A stretch of 64,000 nt of DNA from an uncultured Oscillospiraceae bacterium. GTDB lineage: Bacteria; Bacillota; Clostridia; Oscillospirales; Oscillospiraceae. The stretch is taken from the NCBI GenBank assembly GCA_949878425.1, contig CATLAL010000003.1, positions 84,527 to 148,526 of the forward strand, in the 5' to 3' direction. The position numbers and the translations under genes are program-made. Shown one piece after another: positions 36,832-43,668 of this stretch. A model generated the notes under the pieces. The model saw nothing but the letters and a program-made list of their open reading frames with translations, ran no database searches and was not told where the DNA came from. The number at the start of each line of letters is the position of its first letter. The first letter of the stretch is position 1.

Positions 36832-37178
36832 AAGAAACCACCAGCGAAGCCGGTGGTTTTACAGGTACGGGCAGAGCCCCTTGTTCTTCGCGGGTGCGTA
36901 GGCGCGCAGATATGGTTTGCCAGCCGCGTATGGCCCGTTATTTGCTGCCCATAAACAAGATCTTAGGCTGGATTGTCATCTGCTGCGATATGTGTATTCT
37001 AATTCAAACTACTCATACAACACCGGACTGCTCTTCCCCTTCAGATATCCCATAAAGCTTGACTGCTATCTTTGGCGGTATCTCCACCAGCATGCGGATA
37101 TGGTCTGGACACACCTCCGCTTCTATAATCTGCTGAACCACTGGCCTAGCCAGTGGTTTTCTGGCTAGGCCAGTGGTT
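36832..37178 (-). mobile_element. Decayed IS200/IS605-type element
   Basis: Minus-strand translation around 37130-37010 gives IIEAEVCPDHIRMLVEIPPK and, after a frameshift, SFMGYLKGKSSPVLYE. Both are typical of the small TnpA transposase, with the HxH/CPDHIH-type motif altered to DHIR. Hairpins flank it as in this IS family: AAACCACC/GGTGGTTT at 36835-36859 and a perfect 16-bp stem at 37138-37176. Several stops and the lost histidine mean it is inactive. The remainder of 36686-36831 shows nothing recognisable. Confidence 0.7.
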
Positions 37179-37188
37179 TTCTGGCTGC

Positions 37189-37215
37189 AAAAAAGCGGAG
37201 GCCGCAGCCTCCGCT
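37189..37215 (-). terminator. Terminator after rpmF
   Basis: On the minus strand a 9-bp stem AGCGGAGGC/GCCTCCGCT followed by TTTTTT, 9 bases past the rpmF stop. Confidence 0.85.
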
Positions 37216-37223
37216 CTAACGCA

Positions 37224-37412
37224 TTACTCCTCCGACGCGGCGCTCTTGACCTGACGGCCGTTATAAGTACCGCACTCGGGACACATTCTGTGGGACAGAC
37301 GCATCGCGCCGCACTTAGGGCAAGCGGTCAGATTGGGGGCAGACAGCTTCCAGACGGAGCTGCGCCGCTTATCGCGTCTTGCCTTTGAAACTTTACCCTT
37401 AGGGACTGCCAT
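37224..37412 (-). CDS. rpmF: 50S ribosomal protein L32
   Basis: A 62-residue protein, MAVPKGKVSKARRDKRRSSV at the start, with the zinc-binding CPKC and CPEC pairs of the four-cysteine L32 form. It follows the DUF177 gene by 21 bases, the arrangement seen in most bacteria. Confidence 0.97.
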   Translation of the reverse strand: MAVPKGKVSKARRDKRRSSVWKLSAPNLTACPKCGAMRLSHRMCPECGTYNGRQVKSAASEE

Positions 37413-37433
37413 ACTGACACCTCCTGCATATTG

Positions 37434-37952
37434 TCATTGTGTTTCTTCCTGATCGGTATCCTTCTTCAGAAGCTGGGCTAACGCCGCCCATCGGGGGTCC
37501 GCAGCCTTTTTGCAGGTGCAGCTCCCTTGGTTGAGATTGACGCCGCAGCCGGGGCATATCCCCTTGCAGTCCTCTGAACAGAGCGTCTTTGTATCCATCT
37601 CCAGGATAAATGCCGTACGGGCCAAGTCGCCCAGGTCCACCGTGCCGTCCTCCAGGAGAACAATATCGTCATTCTCCCCATTCTCCAGCTTCTCCGCCAG
37701 CAAATACTCACGGCGGACGCTCTTGGGGTTTTTGAAGGACTTCAGGCAGCGATCACAGACGGACTGGAGGACTGTTTCTGCCGTGAACTCCAAAAGCAGC
37801 ATCCCCGCCGCATTCCGCACGCCGCCGGTTACCACCACCGGATTTCGCGCGGGATACAGGCCGCCGAAGTCCACATCGGAAAGATCCAACTGAAATTGGA
37901 AATCCATCCGCTCTCCGGGAGCGTTGATGAGCTTTTGTACGTTCAGAAGCAT
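37434..37952 (-). CDS. DUF177 (YceD-type) protein
   Basis: A 172-residue protein starting MLLNVQKLINAPGERMDF. The family cysteines are present: CDRCLKSF in the middle, then CSEDCKGICPGCGVNLNQGSC. YceD/DUF177 proteins are nearly always next to rpmF and are linked to 23S rRNA accumulation in plants and bacteria. GAGGTG precedes the ATG at 37952; longer upstream frames cross the promoter and were rejected. Confidence 0.93.
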   Translation of the reverse strand: MLLNVQKLINAPGERMDFQFQLDLSDVDFGGLYPARNPVVVTGGVRNAAGMLLLEFTAETVLQSVCDRCLKSFKNPKSVRREYLLAEKLENGENDDIVLLEDGTVDLGDLARTAFILEMDTKTLCSEDCKGICPGCGVNLNQGSCTCKKAADPRWAALAQLLKKDTDQEETQ

Positions 37953-37980
37953 AGCACACCTCGTAAAAGACACAGCTGAT

Positions 37981-38009
37981 ATTATAGTAGATTCGGGACA
38001 AATTGTCAA
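37981..38009 (-). promoter_or_regulatory. Promoter of DUF177-rpmF
   Basis: On the minus strand: consensus -35 TTGACA (38004-38009), 17-bp spacer and -10 TATAAT (37981-37986), about 30 bases before the start codon. Confidence 0.92.
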
Positions 38010-38223
38010 ATACTTTTTTACCTCCCGGGGCATTTTTGTTCTCCAAAAACCGGCCCCCTCCCGCCTCCTCTCAGGCCGCAGGGGCTGCCGAAAAAACGCG
38101 AGACGCCGCGAACGGTCCAGCGTCCCATAAGTCTTAATCCCTTTTTAACAATTTGTTCAAATTCCAGTCATAGCCAGTTCTTTTTCTTTGGATAATATGA
38201 TGAAGTCAAAAGGAGGACTCTCT

Positions 38224-38883
38224 ATGAAAACCACGCCCCCTTATCAGCATCAGCTGCACTATCAGATCACCCAAACCGATTACAGCGCGCTGCGCACCCG
38301 CCTGACCGCCTCCGCGCCCGCGGTCCGCAGCGCCTGCGGCATCCACATGCTCTGCTTCAGCAGCTGTCTCCCCTCCTGGGACGAGCCCCAGTTTGCCCTG
38401 TACTACTATGACAACGACCCTACCTATCTGCTTTTGGAGCGCTGGCTGGACACCAGCCGCACCAGCACCATGGTGGCGGAGGCCGAGTGCCGCGCTCTGC
38501 TCTCCGGCGAGACGGACTGGCTCCTGGAGCGCTGCAACCCTGTCCTGCGCGACTTCCACGACGGGCTCACCCAGCGGCTGCTGCTGCCCCATGTGATGCT
38601 GACCTTCCACCGAGAGGTCTACGCTCTGGATGGTCTGGATCTCTGGGTGGCTCTGGACAGCGATGTGCGCTCCTCCCTGGAGCACATGGATTTTTTGGAT
38701 CCGGAGCTCCTGGCCAGGGACACCGCCGGGCAGGAGGGCTCCTGCCGGCTGGAAATCAGCTACAGCGACGCGGTTGCTATTCCGGACGAGGTGCTCTGCC
38801 TTCTGGCCGAAACTGCTCCCCGGCGCAGGCCTCTTTCCGGAACCCGTCCTATCGTCCGCCGGCAGATCGCCGCCTATACATAA
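38224..38883 (+). CDS. Hypothetical protein, probably DUF6323
   Basis: A 219-residue soluble protein with a strong AAAAGGAGG ahead of the ATG at 38224. Features: HQLHYQITQTDYSALRTRLT at the start, FALYYYDNDPTYLLLERWLD near residue 60, and a mid-protein region around LLLPHVMLTFHREVYALDGL. No signal peptide, membrane helix or catalytic motif is visible. It resembles proteins annotated DUF6323 in Clostridia, recalled from memory. It is a monocistronic gene with its own terminator; the function is unknown. Confidence 0.75.
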   Translation: MKTTPPYQHQLHYQITQTDYSALRTRLTASAPAVRSACGIHMLCFSSCLPSWDEPQFALYYYDNDPTYLLLERWLDTSRTSTMVAEAECRALLSGETDWLLERCNPVLRDFHDGLTQRLLLPHVMLTFHREVYALDGLDLWVALDSDVRSSLEHMDFLDPELLARDTAGQEGSCRLEISYSDAVAIPDEVLCLLAETAPRRRPLSGTRPIVRRQIAAYT

Positions 38884-38912
38884 TCCCCTCCGCTTACCGC
38901 CCAGTCAACCAT

Positions 38913-38951
38913 CGGGCGTCCGGCAGATAATCTGCCGGACGCCCGGTTTTT
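38913..38951 (+). terminator. Terminator of the DUF6323-like gene
   Basis: A 15-bp perfect stem (38913-38927 with 38931-38945, TAA loop) followed by GTTTTTCT. Confidence 0.88.
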
Positions 38952-39000
38952 CTGTTCTATAGACTTGCTGTTTGAGCGCGTCAATATTTTAAACAAGCCC

Positions 39001-39162
39001 TAGTACTCCACCAAGTTAGGAATTGCAAGCTGCGCTTGGAGATGGATTTTCGCAGGGCAAGGCGGAGGATGCGGGCGGGCTGACGCCCGCCAAAGACGAC
39101 AACGCAGCCCTGCGGGAATCCGGCCCAAGCCAATTGCAAGTTCCAGGCTTGGTGGAGTACTA
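39001..39162. repeat. 162-bp element with perfect 15-bp terminal inverted repeats
   Basis: TAGTACTCCACCAAG at 39001-39015 and its exact complement at 39148-39162. The arms stay partly complementary further in (AATTGCAAG, TTCGCAGGGC against GCCCTGCGGGAA, GGCGGG/CCCGCC). It has no coding capacity. The rest of 38952-39301 holds only a short ATATTTTAAACAAGCCC stretch at the left that resembles an end of the family-2 element. Confidence 0.7.
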
Positions 39163-39301
39163 GAGTCCGTTTGGAACTCCCGCCGCACACGGGCTTGACG
39201 GCGGATTATCCGCATATGTCGAGAATTAAACAGGTCTAAAAAGCAAGCCCCCGCAGGGCGCATAGCCGCCTCGGGGACTTGCCGTCCAGGCCAGGTGGGC
39301 A

Positions 39302-39484
39302 CTATTCATAGAAGAGATCGTCGTCGTAATCGTCGAACTCAGGGCAGCCGCCGGACAGCTTCTTCTTTAAGCCGGCGATATTCTCCGCCAGCTTATCCCA
39401 GCAGCCGACAATTACGCAGACAATACCAGCCACCGCCAAAGAAAGGCCTACGACCTTTAACACCAAGCTCCAAGTGTTTTTCAT
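39302..39484 (-). CDS. Small single-pass membrane protein, unknown
   Basis: A 60-residue protein: one membrane helix at residues 5-28 (WSLVLKVVGLSLAVAGIVCV), a short basic stretch (LKKKL) and a very acidic tail (EFDDYDDDLFYE). GGGAGG lies 8 bases before the ATG, and a good promoter lies upstream, so it is probably expressed. No family recognised. Confidence 0.72.
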   Translation of the reverse strand: MKNTWSLVLKVVGLSLAVAGIVCVIVGCWDKLAENIAGLKKKLSGGCPEFDDYDDDLFYE

Positions 39485-39516
39485 GGTAAGAACCTCCCAT
39501 ATCGAAACTAAGCTAT

Positions 39517-39545
39517 AGTATACAGCATTCCGGAGAAAATTACAA
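39517..39545 (-). promoter_or_regulatory. Promoter of the small membrane protein gene
   Basis: On the minus strand: -35 TTGTAA (39540-39545), 17-bp spacer, -10 TATACT (39517-39522). Confidence 0.75.
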
Positions 39546-39580
39546 TCCTTTTTTCACACTCCCTGTAAAAATGTTATCGT

Positions 39581-39625
39581 CGGCAGAGCTGAAGAGAAGC
39601 CAAAGGCTTCTCTTCAGCTCTGCCG
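39581..39625. repeat. Perfect 21-bp hairpin
   Basis: Arms at 39581-39601 and 39605-39625 pair without mismatch around an AAA loop (CGGCAGAGCTGAAGAGAAGC at the left arm). No T-run follows on either strand, so it is not a clean intrinsic terminator. It lies 100 bases past the birA stop on the minus strand. Confidence 0.6.
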
Positions 39626-39727
39626 GGGCAATAATCGAACAGCCGCTTCATCTATGAGAGCGGCTGCTAAAGTAAGTCCTATTTCAATTTAAATACGGAG
39701 GAATCAAGGAATCCCCCCTCTGGCTTC

Positions 39728-40711
39728 TCAGGCGTACCCATACAGTCCCCGTACGGACACCTCGCCGGTGCGTATGGTGGTCTTTGTCCCATCCGGCAGA
39801 AGGACCACCAGTCCAAGCTGGCTGTCTACATCCAGCGCCAGCGCCTCTATCTGGCGGTCTGTCCAAAGCAGCTTTACCTGTTTCCCCAGGGTGACGCAGT
39901 CCCTGCGGTAATGATCCACCCAGCCGCTCACATCGCCGCCCATGGTGTCTGAAAGCTGGTAGAGCTCCTCGATCATGGCGGCCGCCAGGGCGGGCCGGGA
40001 TACCGTATATCCCTCCATGGCCAGGGACGTGGCAATCTCTGCCACCTCGGGCCCAAAGTCCTCTCTGCTGTGGCTGACATTGACGCCTGCGCCGATTACC
40101 AGGGTTTCCACCATTCCCGTCTCCCCTTCTATAGAAAGCTCTGTCAGGATGCCGCAAAGCTTCTTTCCATGGAGCACCAGATCATTGGGCCACTTGATCC
40201 CCGGGCGGATGCCGGCCGTGCGCTCCACCGCGTTACAAACAGCGGCGGCAGCCATTCCAGACGCCCCCAGCAGCGCCTCCGGCGGCACCTCCGGCCGGAA
40301 CAGAACGGAGAGATACACGCCCCGATCCGGCGGCGAGACAAATTTTCTCGTCATGCGGCCCCGTCCAGCGGTCTGGCAGTTGGCCGTGGCCACGGTTCTA
40401 TGGGACGCGCCCAGCAGCGCCTCCCGCTTCAGATAGGAGTTGGTGGAGTCCACCTCTTTCAGGCACCGAAGATCCGGGCAGTCCCGTCCCAGGTGCCAAC
40501 GGATCTCCCGCTCCACCAGAACGTCCGGTGTGAAGGCCAGACGGTACCCAAGCCCCGTGCGCCCCTCAATGGTGTAGCCGTCCCGGCGAAGGCCCTCAAT
40601 GGCCTTCCACACCGCCGCCCGGCTGATGCCCAGCTGCTGGCTGAGCTCTTGGCCAGATACAAACTCCTCCGGTTTCTGCCGCAGTAGCGCGTAGACCCTC
40701 TCCCTGCTCAT
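39728..40711 (-). CDS. birA: Bifunctional biotin-protein ligase / biotin operon repressor
   Basis: A 327-residue BirA. The N-terminal winged HTH (SGQELSQQLGISRAAVWKAI) is followed by the ligase core: SYLKREALLGASHRTVATA, then TAGRGRMTRKFVSPPDRG and IKWPNDLVLHGKK. A small SH3-like C-terminal domain is present. It biotinylates carboxylase subunits and, with biotinyl-AMP, represses biotin genes. The ATG at 40711 is preceded by GAGGAG; an upstream in-frame start would lie inside the promoter. Confidence 0.95.
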   Translation of the reverse strand: MSRERVYALLRQKPEEFVSGQELSQQLGISRAAVWKAIEGLRRDGYTIEGRTGLGYRLAFTPDVLVEREIRWHLGRDCPDLRCLKEVDSTNSYLKREALLGASHRTVATANCQTAGRGRMTRKFVSPPDRGVYLSVLFRPEVPPEALLGASGMAAAAVCNAVERTAGIRPGIKWPNDLVLHGKKLCGILTELSIEGETGMVETLVIGAGVNVSHSREDFGPEVAEIATSLAMEGYTVSRPALAAAMIEELYQLSDTMGGDVSGWVDHYRRDCVTLGKQVKLLWTDRQIEALALDVDSQLGLVVLLPDGTKTTIRTGEVSVRGLYGYA

Positions 40712-40743
40712 CCTTTCACTCCTCTCATTTGTACTATAGAGAC

Positions 40744-40772
40744 AGTATAACACCGTCCGCTCTATTTGTAAA
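40744..40772 (-). promoter_or_regulatory. Promoter of birA
   Basis: On the minus strand: -35 TTTACA (40767-40772), 17-bp spacer, -10 TATACT (40744-40749). Confidence 0.78.
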
Positions 40773-40809
40773 CCAAAAAATGGAAGTTACGTTTTTTGGT
40801 TGGTTTACA
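40767..40809. promoter_or_regulatory. Candidate BirA operator
   Basis: TGTAAACCA (40767-40775) and TGGTTTACA (40801-40809) are perfect inverted half-sites over the -35 box of birA. They match the TTGTAAACC/GGTTTACAA half-sites known for Gram-positive biotin regulation, but the spacing is about 27 bp between AACC and GGTT rather than about 15. The rest of 40810-41030 shows nothing notable. Confidence 0.55.
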
Positions 40810-41030
40810 GCCCTGGGCGCGTCCAGCCGCCGCTCTTTTCCCTTTTAGGGGAGACCGGCCCGGCGGCTTTGTCCATTTTCGCCAGCTCAAGGCGGATCGG
40901 GGACAAATCCGGCCCGTTTTCTGGATACCCGTCCAAAATCTGCGGATAGAAAGAACGCGCCGCACGCAGGAAAACCGCACATCCCGGACGCCCCGGTGCG
41001 CACAGGGAAGGTTTTACCCGATTCTTCTTA

Positions 41031-41059
41031 TTGAAAATAGGCGGAATCTGTTGTATAAT
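41031..41059 (+). promoter_or_regulatory. Promoter of the pseudouridine synthase gene
   Basis: -35 TTGAAA (41031-41036), 17-bp spacer, -10 TATAAT (41054-41059). Confidence 0.85.
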
Positions 41060-41089
41060 TCATAAGGATAACACTGCGGGAGGCGGAGC

Positions 41090-41986
41090 ATGGCCGGTTT
41101 GGAACTGGTGGTAACGGCGGAACAGGACGGACGGACCGTCCGCTCTCTGCTGAAATATGAGCTGGGCCTCTCCACTACCCGGATTAACCGCCTGAAGCGG
41201 ACGGAGACCGGTCTCACGGTAAACGGCGTCCGAGTTTTTACCTCCGCCGTCCTCCGGGCCGGGGACCGGCTGGCAGTGGAACTGGACGCGGCGGAGCGGG
41301 CCACCGCCGTACCGCCTGTCCCCATGGAGCTGGACATCCTCTTTGAGGACGAGCACCTGCTGATCCTCAACAAGCCCGCGCCTCTAGCTGTGATCCCCTC
41401 CTCCCTATCCCCCGGAGAGCCCACCCTGGCAAGCGGTTTGGCCGCCTACCTGGGCGGCGGCTTTTCCTTCCATCCGGTGAATCGGCTGGACCGGGGCACA
41501 ACGGGACTTCTCACCGTGGCCAAAAACGGCTACATCCACGACCGGCTGCGCCGCCAGCTCCACACCGGCACCTTTTTCCGGCAGTACCTGGCCGTCTGCG
41601 TGGGCGCGCCCCAGAGCCCCCAGGGCAGCGTGGACCTGCCCATTGGCCGGGCTCCCGGCTCCGCCATTCTGCGGCGGACGAGCCCAGACGGCCAGCCGGC
41701 CCACACCGATTACCGGGTTTTAGCGTCCGCCGGCGGATACTCCCTGGTGGAGCTGACCCCCCGCACCGGCCGCACCCACCAGCTGCGGGTCCACATGGCC
41801 GCCATCGGCTGCCCCCTGGCGGGCGACTGGCTCTACGGCCGGGAGAGCCCCGCCATCGCCCGGCCAGCCCTTCACGCCGCCCGGTTGCGGCTCTTCCACC
41901 CCGCCGCTGGGGCGGAGCTGTCCTTTTCCGCCCCTGTGCCGGCGGATATGAAAAACTTACTGGAGCGTACGATATGTCCGAACTGA
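41090..41986 (+). CDS. RluA-family 23S/tRNA pseudouridine synthase
   Basis: A 298-residue enzyme. The N-terminal S4-like RNA-binding part (LLKYELGLSTTRINRLKRTE) is followed by the catalytic domain with HPVNRLDRGTTGLLTVAKN, whose aspartate is the RluA-family nucleophile, and RTGRTHQLRVHMAAIGCPL near the end. It isomerises uridine in rRNA or tRNA; the exact site is not predictable. GGGAGG precedes the ATG. It overlaps the following exonuclease gene by 13 bases. Confidence 0.93.
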   Translation: MAGLELVVTAEQDGRTVRSLLKYELGLSTTRINRLKRTETGLTVNGVRVFTSAVLRAGDRLAVELDAAERATAVPPVPMELDILFEDEHLLILNKPAPLAVIPSSLSPGEPTLASGLAAYLGGGFSFHPVNRLDRGTTGLLTVAKNGYIHDRLRRQLHTGTFFRQYLAVCVGAPQSPQGSVDLPIGRAPGSAILRRTSPDGQPAHTDYRVLASAGGYSLVELTPRTGRTHQLRVHMAAIGCPLAGDWLYGRESPAIARPALHAARLRLFHPAAGAELSFSAPVPADMKNLLERTICPN

Positions 41987-42909
41987 TTTTTCTGGATCTG
42001 GAGTGGAATACCACCTTCTACCGCAACAGACAGGGGGAGCGGCTCCCCTTCCACGAGCTGATTGAGGTGGCCGCCATCAAGGTCGAGGCCTCCTCCGGCG
42101 CTATGCTGGACTCCTTCCACAGCTACGTCCGCCCCAAGGTCAGCCGCAAAATTGAAAACCGCACCTACCGCCTGCTGCCCTACGAGCGGGAGGAGCTCCA
42201 GGAGCTGCTGTCCGACGCCCCGGGCTTTCTGGACCTGGGCCCCGCCTTCCTCCGCTGGTGCGGGCCCTCCCCCGTCTTTGTGGAGTGGGGGATGAACGAC
42301 GTGGAGGTGCTGCTGAGGAACTTCGAGTTCCACCGGCTCTCCTTTGACGCGGACTGGTCCTGCGAGTACTTTGACCTGCAATACATATATCAGAAGCTGT
42401 GCCAGGAGGAGATGGGCTGCCAGCCCTCCCTGGAGAAGGCGGTGACGGAGCTGGGGATGGACACGGATCTGGACTTCCACAGCGCCTGGAACGACACCTA
42501 CTACACGGTTCTGGTCTACCAGACCCTCCTGGACCGCTTCGCGGACTTCGTCCTCTTCCACCGCCCCCCCAAGCGCCACGGCCCGGTCCCCCTCTGGGAG
42601 CTGGATCTGGGGGTCCACGACACCCGCTGGGCCTGCAAAAACCGCCTGGAGGTGGCCCGGCCGGCCTGCCCCCTCTGCGGCCGGCCCCTCTCCCCGGGCC
42701 GCTGGGTCCGCACTACGCCCACCGAGCAGGTCCAGCGCTGCCGCTGCCAGGAGCACCGGCGGCTGTACCTGGCCGTCACCGCCCAGCCCCAGGGCCGCCA
42801 GTGGTCCGCCAGAGCCGCGATCTACAAGGACGCCGGCCCCATCGCCGAGCGCTTCCATAAAACCTGCCGCAAGCTCCAGGATAAGCGCCGGGAGAGACCG
42901 TCGGCGTAG
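41974..42909 (+). CDS. DEDDh-type 3'-5' exonuclease domain protein
   Basis: A 311-residue protein. ELIFLDLEWNTTF carries the first catalytic D-x-E, and DLDFHSAWNDTYYTVLVYQT carries the final H...D, fitting an ERI-1/KapD-like DnaQ-fold exonuclease. The C-terminal 90 residues have a cysteine-rich patch (CPLCGRPL, then QRCRCQEH) that may bind zinc. Translationally coupled to the pseudouridine synthase. The substrate (RNA or DNA) is not known. Confidence 0.8.
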   Translation: MSELIFLDLEWNTTFYRNRQGERLPFHELIEVAAIKVEASSGAMLDSFHSYVRPKVSRKIENRTYRLLPYEREELQELLSDAPGFLDLGPAFLRWCGPSPVFVEWGMNDVEVLLRNFEFHRLSFDADWSCEYFDLQYIYQKLCQEEMGCQPSLEKAVTELGMDTDLDFHSAWNDTYYTVLVYQTLLDRFADFVLFHRPPKRHGPVPLWELDLGVHDTRWACKNRLEVARPACPLCGRPLSPGRWVRTTPTEQVQRCRCQEHRRLYLAVTAQPQGRQWSARAAIYKDAGPIAERFHKTCRKLQDKRRERPSA

Positions 42910-42924
42910 GGCGGCATTTCTTGG

Positions 42925-42966
42925 GGCATACATACTTTTTTCTTTGTGAACAAAGAAAAACTTTGC
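42925..42966. repeat. Hairpin repeat, GGCATAC family, single end
   Basis: GGCATACATAC then TTTCTTTGTGAACAAAGAAA, a perfect stem, then ACTTTGC. It follows the exonuclease stop by 16 bases and may work as its terminator. Confidence 0.6.
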
Positions 42967-42975
42967 TCAGATTAT

Positions 42976-43065
42976 TATAGCAAGCATCAAAATTCGCAGC
43001 ATCGCGCAGGGGCGGGCATTGCCCGCCCCTGCAAACAAATCCCATCTATTTTGAAGATTGCTATA
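42976..43065. repeat. 90-bp MITE-like palindromic element, copy b
   Basis: Terminal inverted repeats TATAGCAAGCATCAAAAT and (complement) TATAGCAATCTTCAAAAT, with a central GCAGGGGCGGGC/GCCCGCCCCTGC stem. It directly abuts the family-2 element at its right end. Confidence 0.8.
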
Positions 43066-43307
43066 AGAGCCTGTTTAACATCTCAACATGTGCGGAGTGA
43101 CGAGGGGATTTTTCGCCAATCATGGCGTGAAGCCGCAGGAATACTTTGTGTATTTCAAGGCTGAACACAGATCGTGCGGCAGGCACATCGAGTGCCTGCG
43201 CACGATGGAATTCTGCACGGCCACTCGATGTGGCCGTTGCAGAATCGTCGACGAGTGGCGGAACATCCGCCGTCAAGGCGTACGTGGGGAGATGCTAAAC
43301 AGGCTCT
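43066..43307. repeat. MITE-like element, family 2 copy B
   Basis: A 242-bp segment with ends AGAGCCTGTTTAACATCTC and (complement) AGAGCCTGTTTAGCATCTC, one mismatch in 19. Interior hairpins include GTGCGGCAGGCAC-type and CGGCCACTCGATGTGGCCG stems. Positions 43138-43159 repeat the core of copy A at 13359-13380. No coding capacity. Confidence 0.75.
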
Positions 43308-43384
43308 AAGGAGCTCTCCGCGGCAAAACCGCGTCTGCGGCATGCAAAAGGATCCTGGGATCCTTTTGCATGTTTCACTTTTGC

Positions 43385-43430
43385 CAACCAAATGGTTGTT
43401 TTTATCTCTCTTAAGTCTACCAATTGGTAG
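43385..43430. promoter_or_regulatory. Two palindromic operator candidates before the small XRE gene
   Basis: CAACCAAATGGTTG (43385-43398) and CTACCAATTGGTAG (43417-43430) share the ACCAA/TTGGT half-site. Their centres are 32 bp apart, three helical turns. They sit just upstream of the XRE gene, as expected for autoregulation. No fully convincing -35/-10 pair was identified. Confidence 0.6.
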
Positions 43431-43450
43431 GATATATATGGGTGATTGCT

Positions 43451-43666
43451 GTGAAGTTTTCTCGTTTAATCGATTTACGGACCGACCGCGACCTACGCCA
43501 GGCGGACGTGGCGGAGTACCTCCACATGCACAAGGAGGTCTACGGGCGCTATGAGCGGGGGACCCGGGAGATTCCCGCCTGGGCGGTGGTCAAGCTGGCG
43601 GACTTCTACAACACAAGCACGGACTACATTCTGGGCCGCACGAACCGCCCCGGCCCCATCCGGTAG
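43451..43666 (+). CDS. Small XRE-family regulator
   Basis: A 71-residue HTH protein from the GTG at 43451 (GGTGAT as SD; a TTG at 43424 would give 80 residues but overlaps the second palindrome). The HTH is clear: IDLRTDRDLRQADVAEYLHM, then KEVYGRYERGTREIP and LADFYNTSTDYILGR. Its size and operator layout recall controller proteins of restriction systems and phage Cro-like regulators. Two bases separate it from comEC, so it heads the comEC-restriction-holA run. Confidence 0.82.
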   Translation: MKFSRLIDLRTDRDLRQADVAEYLHMHKEVYGRYERGTREIPAWAVVKLADFYNTSTDYILGRTNRPGPIR

Positions 43667-43668
43667 GC

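Noticed and set aside
37138..37176. Intrinsic terminator for an upstream plus-strand gene
   Set aside because: The 16-bp stem fits better as an IS200/IS605 end hairpin; the nearest T-rich part is its loop, not a trailing run.
42970..43310. CRISPR-like repeats near the XRE-comEC region
   Set aside because: The palindromes are single copies of two different elements, not regularly spaced direct repeats with spacers.
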